A stretch of DNA of 64,000 bases from Thermoclostridium sp036562185 (GCA_036562185.1 DATCKN010000123.1:1-64000); one strand, 5' to 3'. Numbered from the stretch's first letter, positions 45,047-54,946 are shown. Notes: generated from the letters alone by a model not told the origin. Program-made: numbers and translations.

Positions 45047-47239
45047 ATGGGATATTATTTTCAAAACGAACAGGCCATTTCTTCGAAGGCACAGGATTTA
45101 AAAACCATACTGGAAACCGTTGCAAACCGGTATATAGGACAGAATCCGCCATTTGGGGTTTCATTTTATGCTTATCAGAAAAACGGAATAAGGCAGGATA
45201 AGCATTATAGATTTATATTTGATTTTGCCGACATTTATCCGTTGGCTGACCTGGAAACCAATGTTTATGCCTGGAGCAAGCTCTGGAGTGACGAAGATAT
45301 GACTATGACCTTTGAAATAAGCTGTTTCGGGCCGGTTATAATCTACTGCAACGGAGAAAGGGTGTACAAACCGAATGTTCTGCTTGAAAGAAGGAGTGAT
45401 CTTTCAGCTAATTTTTCGGTTCAGCTGAAGAAGGGCTGGAACAATTTCGTGCTAAGGTTTATACGCACCAATATCGGATGCGGTGGCATCTTAAGCGCTG
45501 TTTCCTCAAGAAACCGGCCACAGAGCTTTATTGTTCCGTCCCTGGACAGGGAAGGCCAGAAAGGATGGCTGTATACACTTCCTCTTAAAGAACCCCTGGA
45601 TGAACTGCCCAGGCTAGGAATGACCGAGGAAGAGACCGGACTTTGCTGGTATCCGTTAAAGGACTGGCTGCCCGAGGAAAAGAATATGGGGCAGATGAAG
45701 AGGATGTATTCACTGAGGAAAGGCTGCTATGCTGTCGGCTGGACAAAGCTGTCTGCCGAAAAAAGCGGCGAATACACAATAAAGGGCAGCAATACAGGAA
45801 ATGTTCAATTTTATCTGGATGATACGTTAATCTTTGAATCTGCCAAATCAGGGGAGTTTGAATTTAAAACTGAATTAAAGTATGGCTGTTACAATCTACT
45901 GGTTATAAACCAATGCGGAGATACCGACTGGGGTTTCACGGCAGGTTGCTTCCTTGAAGATAAAAATGTCCCGTTCAAAAATCCGTTGGATGTTAAGGGC
46001 ACTGACGAGAAATGGATTTATGCCGGGCCTTTTACAATGCCTGCCAACATAGAGCCCGATAAGATTTATTCAGCCGACAGGCCCATGGAAGGGGCAGGCG
46101 GCAAAATTTTCTGGAGGCTTGATAAACCCCATACCGTTATAAGGCCATATAATGACAATAAGCTGTTTGGACACTGGAATTATCCCCTTGGGGTTACACT
46201 GTACGGAATTACCGAAGCGGGAAGGTTTATAAATGACTGCACTTTTGTGGAATATGCCACCAAACATGTGGAAATGTGCACGCGTTTCTTTGATTATGCA
46301 ATGTGGGACAGGGACAGGTACGGTGCGGCCAGCATGCACAACCTCCTTTCCACAATAAGCACATTGGATGACTGCGGTTCTTTTGGTTCGTTAATGCTTG
46401 AAGTCTCCTGCGAACTTAACGATGAAAGCTATGTTGAAATTGCCGATTATATAGCTGATTTTATTAAAAACAAACTCGACAGGCTGCCCGACGGAGCCTT
46501 TTACCGGGTTAATTCCGAGCATTTGCTGATGGATCAGACATTATGGGCAGATGACCTCTATATGAGTGTTCCTTTCCTGTGCAGGTATTATAAACTGACC
46601 GGCAGGCAGGAATTCATAGATGATGCCGCAAGGCAGCTAATTTTATACCACAAGTACCTGTTCAGGCCCGATAAGAAAATCATGTCCCATGTCTATGACG
46701 TTAAGCACAGAAAGGCCACCGATGTTTCATGGGGACGCGGAAATGGCTGGGTTGTGTTCTCATATTCAGAGCTGCTTGGCTTCCTGCCCGTGGATCATGA
46801 ACTGAGGGATGAGCTTATTAAAAACTTCAATGAGCTTTGTGAAGGCTATCTTGCGCTGCAGGATGAAAAAGGCTTATGGCATCAGGTTTTGACTGATCAC
46901 CTGTCTTACCCCGAATCATCGTGCACTTCAATGTTTGCCTGCGCGTTTGCACGCGGGGTGCGTAATTCATGGCTTAAGAACCCCGATAAATACATAGAAG
47001 CTGTATGTAAAGCATGGAAAGGGCTTTGCAGCGAGGCCATAGATTTATACGGCAATGTATACGGAATCTGCAGGGGTTCGGGCTTTTCGTTCTCAGAGGA
47101 TTATTATAAAAATGATCTTGGCTGGCTGTTAAACGACACCCATGGTACCGGAATTGTTCTGCTTGCAGGTGTGGAATACGGAAAACTTATAAATTGGCTG
47201 GTTAACGGAGGCAATAGTTATGTCGGAAACAATGGTTAA
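45047..47239 (+). CDS. GH88/GH105-type unsaturated glucuronyl/galacturonyl hydrolase with N-terminal beta domains
   Basis: This protein has 730 residues. Residues 1-360 look like beta-sandwich domains (for example GKWIYAGPF-like segments). Residues 390-720 form the GH88/GH105 toroid, with SMHNLLSTISTLDDCGSFG, the WADDLYMSVPFL motif carrying the catalytic Asp, and WGRGNGWVVFSYSELL. It has no signal peptide and acts on imported oligosaccharides that carry an unsaturated uronic acid end. The start at 45047 follows AAGGAGG at nine bases. The esterase gene overlaps its end by 20 bases, so the two are coupled. The long N-terminal part makes it about twice the usual size. Confidence 0.85.
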   Translation: MGYYFQNEQAISSKAQDLKTILETVANRYIGQNPPFGVSFYAYQKNGIRQDKHYRFIFDFADIYPLADLETNVYAWSKLWSDEDMTMTFEISCFGPVIIYCNGERVYKPNVLLERRSDLSANFSVQLKKGWNNFVLRFIRTNIGCGGILSAVSSRNRPQSFIVPSLDREGQKGWLYTLPLKEPLDELPRLGMTEEETGLCWYPLKDWLPEEKNMGQMKRMYSLRKGCYAVGWTKLSAEKSGEYTIKGSNTGNVQFYLDDTLIFESAKSGEFEFKTELKYGCYNLLVINQCGDTDWGFTAGCFLEDKNVPFKNPLDVKGTDEKWIYAGPFTMPANIEPDKIYSADRPMEGAGGKIFWRLDKPHTVIRPYNDNKLFGHWNYPLGVTLYGITEAGRFINDCTFVEYATKHVEMCTRFFDYAMWDRDRYGAASMHNLLSTISTLDDCGSFGSLMLEVSCELNDESYVEIADYIADFIKNKLDRLPDGAFYRVNSEHLLMDQTLWADDLYMSVPFLCRYYKLTGRQEFIDDAARQLILYHKYLFRPDKKIMSHVYDVKHRKATDVSWGRGNGWVVFSYSELLGFLPVDHELRDELIKNFNELCEGYLALQDEKGLWHQVLTDHLSYPESSCTSMFACAFARGVRNSWLKNPDKYIEAVCKAWKGLCSEAIDLYGNVYGICRGSGFSFSEDYYKNDLGWLLNDTHGTGIVLLAGVEYGKLINWLVNGGNSYVGNNG

Positions 47240-47900
47240 AATTTATATTGCCGGTGATTCAACAGTACAAAACTGTGCAAGTAATTACAAACCTCAGGAA
47301 GGCTGGGGCAGAAAGCTTCCGGAATATTTCAGGGATTATGTGCATGTATACAACTATGCTTTGGGAGGAAGAAGCACAAAAAGCTTTATTGATGAAAAGC
47401 TGCTTGAAAAGATACTGGGGCTTATTGGGCCCGGGGATACGCTTCTTGTGCAGTTCGGGCACAATGATGAAAAATTGTATGGTGCATATGCCGATCCTTT
47501 CGGCACATACCAGGCATACTTAAAACGCTATATTGACTGTGCGAGGGAAAAGGGCGCTTTGCCTGTGCTTCTGTCGCCGGTCAACCGCAGAAGGTTTAAC
47601 CTGTTTGGTGAGTTCTATCCCACCCATGGTGCTTATCCCAGGGCAGTAAAAGAACTATGTGAAGAACTGGATGTTCCGTTTATTGATTTGACTAAATTGA
47701 GCGAGGAGTATTATATCAAGCTTGGCGAGGAAGAATCCAAAAGGCTGTTCCTGTTTTTAAAACCCGGTGAATCGCCTAATTATCCCGAGGGTTCCGAAGA
47801 CAACACCCATTTTAATGAAAACGGTGCGTATGAAATTGCCGGGCTTGTTGTTCAGGGAATAAAGCAGTTGAACCTGCACCTGGCAAAACATTTGAAGTAA
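47220..47900 (+). CDS. Rhamnogalacturonan acetylesterase-like SGNH hydrolase
   Basis: This 226-residue SGNH/GDSL hydrolase of the RhgT/YesT type has the nucleophile Ser14 in IYIAGDSTVQN, the Gly of block II in ALGGRSTKSF, the Asn in QFGHND, and the catalytic Asp/His pair in DNTHFNENGA. These enzymes remove acetyl groups from rhamnogalacturonan fragments. It has no signal peptide, so it works in the cytoplasm on imported pieces. The ATG overlaps the preceding hydrolase gene and follows GGAGG. The pairing with GH105 supports pectin degradation. Confidence 0.92.
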   Translation: MSETMVKIYIAGDSTVQNCASNYKPQEGWGRKLPEYFRDYVHVYNYALGGRSTKSFIDEKLLEKILGLIGPGDTLLVQFGHNDEKLYGAYADPFGTYQAYLKRYIDCAREKGALPVLLSPVNRRRFNLFGEFYPTHGAYPRAVKELCEELDVPFIDLTKLSEEYYIKLGEEESKRLFLFLKPGESPNYPEGSEDNTHFNENGAYEIAGLVVQGIKQLNLHLAKHLK

Positions 47901-48100
47901 CAATATCATTGTTTCAGGAAGCTTTTTATTTCTCAATATAGACCGGAAAGCGTCTGCTGATTGGGATTTATAAAAATCCAGCACATCTTCTGAATGCTCA
48001 TGTTTATTATCTGGCTATTTTTTACGTTATTATGGATAAAATTCTGATAAAGGGAATAACACGGCAAATCTAAAGAACATAATGAAAGGTGGATGTTTTA

Positions 48101-49141
48101 ATGTCAGTAAATGTTGAAATGGTTGAGCTTGCAGATAAGGTTGTCGGTATGCTTATAAATAATGAAAAAAGGGAAGGTCTGTATGACCACCTGCATATGG
48201 ATAACTGGGAATGGCCTACAGGTGTTGCTCTTTACAGTATGTACAAGATATACAAGAAAACTGACAATAAAAAGTATCTTGACTACCTGGTTGACTGGTT
48301 TGATAAGCAACTGGCAAAACCCACTCCGCATAAAAACGTAAACACGGTATGCCCCGCCCTTGCCATGGTATGCCTGTATGAAGAAACAAAGAATGAAAAA
48401 TATCTTCCTCATATAGATATGTGGGCAAAATGGGTAATGAATGAAATGCCTCGCACACAGTATGGCGGAATGCAGCATATGACTGTTTTAAACAGGCATT
48501 ATCAGCAGCTTTGGGATGATACCCTGTTTATGACCGTATTATTCCTTTTGAAAACCGGAAAAGTATTCGGGGTGGAAGAATATGTGGATGAGGCAAAATA
48601 CCAGTTCCTGTTCCATATAAAGTACCTTCAGGACAGAAAGACAGGCCTGTTCTATCATGGATGGACTTTTGACGGCAGGCATAATTTCGCTGAAGCTTTC
48701 TGGGCCAGAGGAAACAGCTGGTTTACATCCGGAGCTGTGGAATTCCTTGAGATATACGGGGTAGACGATGCTGTTTCAAGGTTTGTAAAGAATTCCTGGA
48801 TTGATCAGGTTAAGGAACTGATTAAGCATCAGGGGGAAAATGGGCTTTTTAATACCCTCCTGGATATAGAAGAGACTTATTATGAAACATCTGCAACAGC
48901 CGGCATTGCTTATGGCATATTAAAGGGGGTCCGGCTGGGATTGGTCGGGGATGAGTATCTGGAATATGGAAGAAAAGCAGCTAATGCCGTTATTTCAAAA
49001 ATTGACGAGAACGGAATGGTTCATGGTGTATCCTATGGAACGGGTATGGGCAAGGATCTGGAACATTATAAAAAAATACCCATTGCCCCGACTGCTTATG
49101 GCCAGGGTTTAACATTCCTGATGCTGACAGAGCTGATATAG
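48101..49141 (+). CDS. GH105 unsaturated rhamnogalacturonyl hydrolase (YteR-like)
   Basis: This 346-residue single-domain (alpha/alpha)6 toroid has the catalytic Asp in QQLWDDTLFM (about residue 143) and the FWARGNSW motif, as in YteR of Bacillus. It splits the unsaturated galacturonic acid from rhamnogalacturonan disaccharides made by lyases. It is cytoplasmic, with no signal peptide. The ATG at 48101 follows AAAGGTGG at eight bases; an in-frame GTG at 48089 lies inside that site. A decayed paralogue of its C-terminus is at 40116. Confidence 0.93.
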   Translation: MSVNVEMVELADKVVGMLINNEKREGLYDHLHMDNWEWPTGVALYSMYKIYKKTDNKKYLDYLVDWFDKQLAKPTPHKNVNTVCPALAMVCLYEETKNEKYLPHIDMWAKWVMNEMPRTQYGGMQHMTVLNRHYQQLWDDTLFMTVLFLLKTGKVFGVEEYVDEAKYQFLFHIKYLQDRKTGLFYHGWTFDGRHNFAEAFWARGNSWFTSGAVEFLEIYGVDDAVSRFVKNSWIDQVKELIKHQGENGLFNTLLDIEETYYETSATAGIAYGILKGVRLGLVGDEYLEYGRKAANAVISKIDENGMVHGVSYGTGMGKDLEHYKKIPIAPTAYGQGLTFLMLTELI

Positions 49142-49340
49142 AATTGGGAATGGTCACTTTTTGCAGGTGTATACAAGGCCGTTGAATTATATTTGTGAAG
49201 TTGCAGGAATGCCATGGATACAATCCTGTTGAAGCTGTAAGCAGATTTAACATAATAATAAAAAGGACGAACCAAAAATATGCAGTATCATATGATAAAA
49301 CAGAGGCTTATCATATTCTGTTAAAGAAAGGATGCTGCAT

Positions 49341-49979
49341 ATGTTTGTTATGCCGGGAATGCACAAACTGCCACCGCTGCCATATCCGTATGATGCCCTG
49401 GAGCCGGTAATCAGCGCTGAAACATTAAAACTGCACCACGATAAACACCACAAAAGTTATGTGGACGGCTTAAACAGGGCCGAATTGTATCTTGCAGAGG
49501 CACGTAGAACGAACGATATAGAGTATATAAAATACTGGGAAAATGAACTTGCTTTTAATGGTTCGGGACACATCCTTCACAGCATTTACTGGACGGTTAT
49601 GGCTCCTTTGGGTATGGGTGGTGAGCCGGGTCCAAGGACTGTCTACCATGCGGACCAATATTTTGGAAGCATTGAAGCTATGAAAAAACAGTTTATTCTT
49701 GCAACTGAGAATGTAGAAGCGTCCGGATGGGGGATTTTAACCTGGCAGCCCACGTGGGGCAGAATGGAGATATTGCAGGCCGAAAAACACCAGGATTTAA
49801 CCCAATGGAGCGGGATCCCGATTCTGGTATGTGATGTATGGGAGCATGCATACTATTTGGACTATCAGAACAGGCGCTCGGACTATGTTAATGCATGGTG
49901 GCAGCTTATAAACTGGTATGAAGTGGAGAAAAGGCTTATAGCTGCAATGAACGGACGTGTGCCAATGACTGAAACATAA
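49341..49979 (+). CDS. Iron/manganese superoxide dismutase
   Basis: This 212-residue protein has metal ligands in order: His in LKLHHDKHHKSYVDGLN, His in GHILHSIYW, and Asp and His in VCDVWEHAYYLDY. The N-terminus LPPLPYPYDALEPVIS and the spacing recall the SodF group of Bacillus. It dismutates superoxide in the cytosol. It has no secretion signal. The ATG at 49341 has AAAGAAAGG at normal distance; the upstream ATG at 49332 touches that site. It is alone among sugar genes. Its terminator stem begins inside the last codons. Confidence 0.93.
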   Translation: MFVMPGMHKLPPLPYPYDALEPVISAETLKLHHDKHHKSYVDGLNRAELYLAEARRTNDIEYIKYWENELAFNGSGHILHSIYWTVMAPLGMGGEPGPRTVYHADQYFGSIEAMKKQFILATENVEASGWGILTWQPTWGRMEILQAEKHQDLTQWSGIPILVCDVWEHAYYLDYQNRRSDYVNAWWQLINWYEVEKRLIAAMNGRVPMTET

Positions 49980-50003
49980 TGAGATATCTCGTTATGTTTC
50001 AGT
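49968..50003 (+). terminator. Terminator overlapping the SOD stop codon
   Basis: ACTGAAACATAA pairs with TTATGTTTCAGT over 12 bp, with an inner GAG/CTC pairing. The 5' arm includes the TAA stop. The following bases (ATTTGCTT) are only moderately T-rich. Confidence 0.75.
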
Positions 50004-50283
50004 ATTTGCTTATATGCCGTATCAATATTTTAAATTCAACAGGAAATTCCCTTCAACCGGACAGGGTTATTACCGGAAGCCATGACCTTGCAAAACGGCA
50101 TCCATTATCTGCTTTTCATTTCCAAAATGTCAAGCATGTTATAATATTTTGCTTATATAAAATCATTTCATTGCCTGAATTTACTTAATCATAAATTAAA
50201 AATAAATTTCTCTTTAAAGAATTCCTGCATTATTATTTACCCTTCCGGTAAATGCAATGCATAATTTTCATTGGATAAACAAT

Positions 50284-50312
50284 ACTTAACCATATTACTT
50301 AAATGGTTAAGT
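50284..50312. promoter_or_regulatory. Inverted repeat upstream of the GH140 promoter
   Basis: ACTTAACCAT (50284-50293) and ATGGTTAAGT (50303-50312) are exact reverse complements separated by nine bases, ending 7 bases before the -35. The spot suits an activator such as the AraC-type protein encoded downstream. Confidence 0.6.
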
Positions 50313-50319
50313 GATATTA

Positions 50320-50348
50320 TTGACAAAATTTATAATAACACTTATGAT
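50320..50348 (+). promoter_or_regulatory. Promoter of the GH140 gene
   Basis: TTGACA, a 17-base spacer and TATGAT. The surrounding sequence is near-identical to the promoter at 52149. Confidence 0.8.
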
Positions 50349-50464
50349 TTACTTAAAGATTTATTTAATTTAATTTATTCTGCCATGTTACAAAGGGACG
50401 CCGGTATATTTATTTCTTTTTCTTCTTATTGCCAATACTTCAAATAATCATCTGAGGTGTATTT

Positions 50465-51808
50465 ATGGAGAGAATTAAAATATCAGAAAATAAAAGATAC
50501 CTGATGTATGAAAGCCGAAAACCTTTCTTCTGGCTGGGTGATACTGCGTGGTTGCTGTTTCAGAAGCTAAGCATGGATGAGACAGAGATGTATATGAAAA
50601 ACAGGTCGGACAAAGGTTTTAATGTCATTCAGGCAGTGTTGATCCACAGAATAACAAATACGAATATATATGGCGAGCCGGCTTTGTATGACGCCAGCAT
50701 CACAAAGACATTTGCCGATGGGAAACCCGATCTGGATAATGAGAACAGTTATTGGAACCATGTTGACAAAGTTTTGGATATGGCCGAGAAATTCGGGTTA
50801 TATATGGGTTTACTCCCGGTATGGGGTAGTGTTGTTAAGAACGGATATTTAAACAATGACAATGTTGTTCAATATGGTACCTGGCTGGCAGAGCATTTAA
50901 AAAACAGGAAAAACGTTATCTGGATTCTTGGCGGAGACATCAAAGGCAGCGAGAATTACGATATTTGGAACACTTTAGGAAATACAATTAAATCCCGTAA
51001 CCCTGAATCATTAATGACATTTCATCCATTTGGAAGAACACAGTCCTCAGATTGGTTTCATGATGCTGCCTGGCTTGATTTTAACATGTTCCAGTCGGGA
51101 CACAGGCGATATAACCAAAAGATGAAATCAGTTGAGGAAGAGGATGGCAGACTGGAAATAGGTCAGGACAACTGGCGCTATGTTATGTATGACTATCAAA
51201 AAATGCCGGTTAAGCCAACTTTGGACGGAGAGCCTTCTTATGAGGGGATTCCTCAGGGGCTGCACGACCCGACACAGCCATACTGGGATGCAAATGATGC
51301 GCGCAGATATGCGTATTGGTCTGTCTTTGCAGGGGCGTGCGGACATACTTATGGCCATAATGCGGTAATGCAGATGTATAAACCGGGCGAAGGAAAAGGT
51401 GCTTACGGGGTGCGTGAATACTGGTATGATGCATTGGATGCTGAAGGCGCTGCGCAGATGCGTTACCTGAAAGAGCTGATGCTGTCGGTTCCTTATTTTG
51501 AAAGGATTCCCGATCAATCGGTAATTGATGGGGATGAAGGGGAGAAATATGAGCGTCTGCTGGCCACAAGAGGGGATAGTTATATTTTTGTATATACATA
51601 TACCGGTCGGAGCATCCGCATAAAGATGGGGAAAATAACCGGTGACAGGGTATTCGCACGGTGGTTTGATCCCAAAACAGGTGAATTAATAAAAGCAGGG
51701 GAATATGAAAATAAAGGCGTATTGGAGTTTATACCGCCGGTTAGTGGCGATTTCGGGCCCGACTGTGTATTAATCCTGACAGACAGTAAAAAAGATTATT
51801 TTGCGTAA
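50465..51808 (+). CDS. GH140 apiosidase-like glycoside hydrolase (DUF4038)
   Basis: This 447-residue protein has a (beta/alpha)8 barrel with the DUF4038/GH140 hallmarks: FFWLGDTAWLLFQKL near the N-terminus, WILGGDIKG in the middle and DGEPSYEG before AYWSVFAGACGHTYGH. A C-terminal beta domain comes last. Characterised GH140 members release apiose from rhamnogalacturonan II side chains. It has no signal peptide, so it acts on imported oligosaccharides. The ATG follows TGAGGTG. A long terminator isolates it from the AraC gene. The link to the kinase and transketolase genes further on makes an apiose role attractive but unproven. Confidence 0.85.
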   Translation: MERIKISENKRYLMYESRKPFFWLGDTAWLLFQKLSMDETEMYMKNRSDKGFNVIQAVLIHRITNTNIYGEPALYDASITKTFADGKPDLDNENSYWNHVDKVLDMAEKFGLYMGLLPVWGSVVKNGYLNNDNVVQYGTWLAEHLKNRKNVIWILGGDIKGSENYDIWNTLGNTIKSRNPESLMTFHPFGRTQSSDWFHDAAWLDFNMFQSGHRRYNQKMKSVEEEDGRLEIGQDNWRYVMYDYQKMPVKPTLDGEPSYEGIPQGLHDPTQPYWDANDARRYAYWSVFAGACGHTYGHNAVMQMYKPGEGKGAYGVREYWYDALDAEGAAQMRYLKELMLSVPYFERIPDQSVIDGDEGEKYERLLATRGDSYIFVYTYTGRSIRIKMGKITGDRVFARWFDPKTGELIKAGEYENKGVLEFIPPVSGDFGPDCVLILTDSKKDYFA

Positions 51809-51857
51809 TATGAACCTGAATTACCGGTTTAGTTTTGCGGGATTAGATTTCAATCAT

Positions 51858-51939
51858 AAGAAAAGTACCGATATCAGATTTAACCTGTGCATTTCTGATT
51901 GCAGCAGGTTAATCCTGTATGAGATCGGTACTTTTCTTT
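51858..51939 (+). terminator. Long terminator after the GH140 gene
   Basis: AAGAAAAGTACCGAT pairs with ATCGGTACTTTTCTT over 15 bp, enclosing a second helix (AACCTG with CAGGTT). The T-rich right arm serves as the U-run. Confidence 0.85.
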
Positions 51940-52401
51940 GGCGGCAATAAAGATTGGAGCTGTCTGCCGGCGCACCTCCGGTAAGTGTTGCCAATGGCAA
52001 CGGCATTGCCTTATTATGCTATTATGCATTAAGTTTATATTGGAATGCAGTAAATTATTGTTTTTACAGCAACTGCCAGTAAATTACGTTGATAAAATCG
52101 TGATTCATTATAATTAATTAAAAATAAAACAGTTATTTAGTAATATTATTGACACAATTCATAAAAACACTTATTATTTACTTAAATAGTTTAGTTAAAA
52201 TTCATGAATATTTTCATGTTGCATAAGAAATATGGATTGAGGTATGGTTTTTCCTGTTTTAACTGAAAGAACAGAAAAAAAGCGGCATAGCAAGAATTTT
52301 ATGAACTTTACCGTTAAGGACAGCTTCATGCCAAAACCAGGCAAATTAATCAAAAGTACATATATACAAACATAACTCAGATTATTAAGGGGGATTCTGA
52401 A
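51940..52401. other. Control region of the AraC-type regulator gene
   Basis: No gene is seen. It contains a short perfect dyad (GTTGCC/GGCAAC near 51987), the promoter at 52149 and about 220 bases of leader. A CATGAA/TTCATG repeat lies near 52202. Confidence 0.5.
52149..52177 (+). promoter_or_regulatory. Promoter of the AraC-type regulator gene
   Basis: TTGACA, a 17-base spacer and TATTAT, embedded in a TATTATTGACA...AACACTTAT.ATTTACTTAAA context shared with the GH140 promoter. Confidence 0.8.
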
Positions 52402-54735
52402 GTGAAGGTAATGAAGCATATAAACAGGAATCTTTTTTTCAAGAGATTTCTTGTTTCATATTTGCTCATTTTGGTTTTGCCAATTCTTTTTTCAAGTTTT
52501 GTCTACAATGAGGCTTTAAAACTGGTTGAACAGGATGCAAGGGAATCAAGGATGCTTATGCTCAGGCATACCAGGGATATGGTTGACAGGACACTGAAAG
52601 AGATTGACAAAACCATAGTTGATATCATGTATGCTTCAAATTTCAATAATATGATGTATATGTCCCCCGTTCATGACGGTTCTCCGGAAGTTTACAAGAT
52701 TTGGCGTTTTGCCAATGAGATTCAAAGGATCACTGTCTCAAAGGATATTTTCAACAGCACTTTTTATGTTTTTTTCAACAGCAGCAGTCTAATATTTTCA
52801 CATGATACCACGAACACCGGATTTGAAAATTTCTATAAAAATGTTTGCAATTACGAATCCGTGAGTTACGACCAATGGTACAATACTTTTTTCAACAATA
52901 ATTTCAGAAGGTTGTATTTACCATCTGCAGAGATTAATTTAAATTCAAAAAAAATGACTGCAATTACGTGCCTGACATCCCTTAACCTTGGAAGCAAAAA
53001 TGAAAATGGGGCGGTAATTGCTTTTCTTATTTCAGACAATAAAATAAAAGAGCTGATGGCAGAAGTAAACATAAACAATTCAGGCTGGGTTTCCATTACA
53101 GATGAAAGCGGCAGGTTAATTGTCGGAGTATCAAATGAAAAATACAATCTGATGGATGAGGATACCATGATAAATATATCCGAACTGTCTGTCAGTTCAG
53201 GTGAAGGGTATTTCAACAAGGTTGTGAACGGTGAGGAAATGATATTCATCTACACGCATTCCATGTATAATGACTGGATTTATACAGTTGCCCTTCCGGT
53301 CAATACTCTTATGGGAAAGGTCAGGTATGTCAGGAATACTGCATTGATCGTTGCCGTGATTTCTCTGTTGTCAGGGCTTGCAATATCATTTATCCTTGCG
53401 TATAGAAATTCAAAACCTGTCAAGGATGTAATCAGTGCATTACGTGAGTTCTTTTACAATGGAAGCAATCATGGGAAATATGAGGAAGATCAAAACGAAG
53501 TGGCTTTTTTGCAGGGAGGGGTATCCCGCCTGATAAGTAAGAACAAGAGCATGCAGGAAATGATACAGCGACAGGTTACCGCCCTGAAGACAACTTTTCT
53601 GGACAGGCTTTTGAAAGGTGAGTTTGATGATGAGGAGAAAATGAATAAATTATTGTGCCATATCAGTCTTGATTTGAAAGGCAAAAATTATATGTGCATA
53701 GTACTGATGATAAACAGGCATGATCACCTGATAAGCAGCGAAATACTCGGAGAATTGGATGTATTAAGGGCTTTGGTTGAGGATATATTGCATAGAAGCC
53801 TCCAAGGGAAAGGGCATGCCCATGTACTGAATGAAAACGAGATGGCGCTGTTATTGGTTTTTGATTCGGAAAACCGTGAGGATTGTGTCATAAAGGCAAA
53901 AAACATCATCCAGGAAATCAGTACAAATCTTATCATTCATTACCACGTGGCTCCTGTGTTTGGTGTGGGAAACATATATGAACATGCAATGGGAGTAAGT
54001 AATTCTTTCAATGAAGCGTCACAGGCTTTGAAAGCATGCTGTGAACTGGGAAACAGCCAGGTATTGTGGTTTGAAAACATGAAAAAAACCAAGCACAGGT
54101 ATTATTATCCTCTGGAAATGGAATTTAAACTCGTCAACATGGCGAAGTCAGGAAAACATTCAGAAGTCGAAAAGGTTCTTGATATAATCTATGTAGAAAA
54201 TTTCGTAAGAAAAAAGGTTGACAGGCAGCTTGCAAGGCATCTGATAATGGAAATGCAGGCTACGGTATTGAAGTTGTGCGAAGGAATGGATAACAGCGTT
54301 GAATTTGAGAAAGCCTTGTTTGCCATGGAGATTGATAAACCCGAAAAAGCATTCACTGAAATAAGAGAAACTTACATGAAGATATGCATGCTGGCCAACG
54401 AGCAGAAAAGAAGCCATAATGACCAATTGGCAGGCAGCATAATAGGTTATCTGAATACAAACTACAGTGATCCGAACCTATGTGTATCTGTAATTGCTTC
54501 GTATTTCAATTTGTCTGACTCGTATTTCTCGCAGTTTTTTAAAGAACAGGTAGGAGAAACTTTCGGTGTTTACCTGGAAAAGCTTCGTATCCAGAGAGCA
54601 TGTGAATTACTGGAGAATAATGAGCTTATGGCTGATGTTGCTCAGAAGGTTGGCTATAACAGTGTACATTCTTTCAGGAGAGCTTTCAAGAAAGTAATGG
54701 GTGTTGTTCCGTCTGAATATAAAAAGTTTGCATAA
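52402..54735 (+). CDS. AraC-family regulator with extracellular sensor domain (YesN-like)
   Basis: This protein has 777 residues. A membrane helix at about 17-37 and another at about 312-332 flank an extracytoplasmic sensor. A cytoplasmic linker then leads to the C-terminal AraC domain (LCVSVIASYFNLSDSYFSQF and ADVAQKVGYNSVHSFRRAFK). It is built like the regulator at 12006 and sits directly before a second LplABC importer, which it probably activates when its sugar is present outside. The start is GTG at 52402, eight bases after AAGGGGG. The GH140 gene and this gene share promoter sequence, so it may also control both. Confidence 0.91.
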   Translation: MKVMKHINRNLFFKRFLVSYLLILVLPILFSSFVYNEALKLVEQDARESRMLMLRHTRDMVDRTLKEIDKTIVDIMYASNFNNMMYMSPVHDGSPEVYKIWRFANEIQRITVSKDIFNSTFYVFFNSSSLIFSHDTTNTGFENFYKNVCNYESVSYDQWYNTFFNNNFRRLYLPSAEINLNSKKMTAITCLTSLNLGSKNENGAVIAFLISDNKIKELMAEVNINNSGWVSITDESGRLIVGVSNEKYNLMDEDTMINISELSVSSGEGYFNKVVNGEEMIFIYTHSMYNDWIYTVALPVNTLMGKVRYVRNTALIVAVISLLSGLAISFILAYRNSKPVKDVISALREFFYNGSNHGKYEEDQNEVAFLQGGVSRLISKNKSMQEMIQRQVTALKTTFLDRLLKGEFDDEEKMNKLLCHISLDLKGKNYMCIVLMINRHDHLISSEILGELDVLRALVEDILHRSLQGKGHAHVLNENEMALLLVFDSENREDCVIKAKNIIQEISTNLIIHYHVAPVFGVGNIYEHAMGVSNSFNEASQALKACCELGNSQVLWFENMKKTKHRYYYPLEMEFKLVNMAKSGKHSEVEKVLDIIYVENFVRKKVDRQLARHLIMEMQATVLKLCEGMDNSVEFEKALFAMEIDKPEKAFTEIRETYMKICMLANEQKRSHNDQLAGSIIGYLNTNYSDPNLCVSVIASYFNLSDSYFSQFFKEQVGETFGVYLEKLRIQRACELLENNELMADVAQKVGYNSVHSFRRAFKKVMGVVPSEYKKFA

Positions 54736-54946
54736 AATTATAATATAAGATTTTGTACCCTTTATGTGAAAAATGCACTATATTTATTTATTTTTCAACA
54801 CGGTTTTTATAAAAAACTGACACTGAAATAATGAATATGTACCTTGAAGAGATTTTCACCCGTCAGCTATATTAAATCCATAAGAGCACATAGCAAATTA
54901 ACCGTTATATCATCTTTTCGTATCTGAAATGTGGGGGTTATTTAAA

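Larger units (their letters stand above)
50004..50464. other. AT-rich control region of the GH140 gene
   Basis: No gene is seen. The region holds a perfect 10-bp inverted repeat at 50284-50312 and a promoter at 50320-50348. About 110 bases of leader precede the start codon. The short frame at 49979-50188 lacks a ribosome site and recognisable features. Confidence 0.55.

Noticed and set aside
49979..50188. 69-codon frame after the SOD gene
   Set aside because: It begins in the SOD terminator and has no ribosome site or motif.
52195..52419. 74-codon minus-strand frame before the second AraC gene
   Set aside because: It is Leu/Phe-rich noise in an AT-rich leader, with no ribosome site, and overlaps the real start at 52402.
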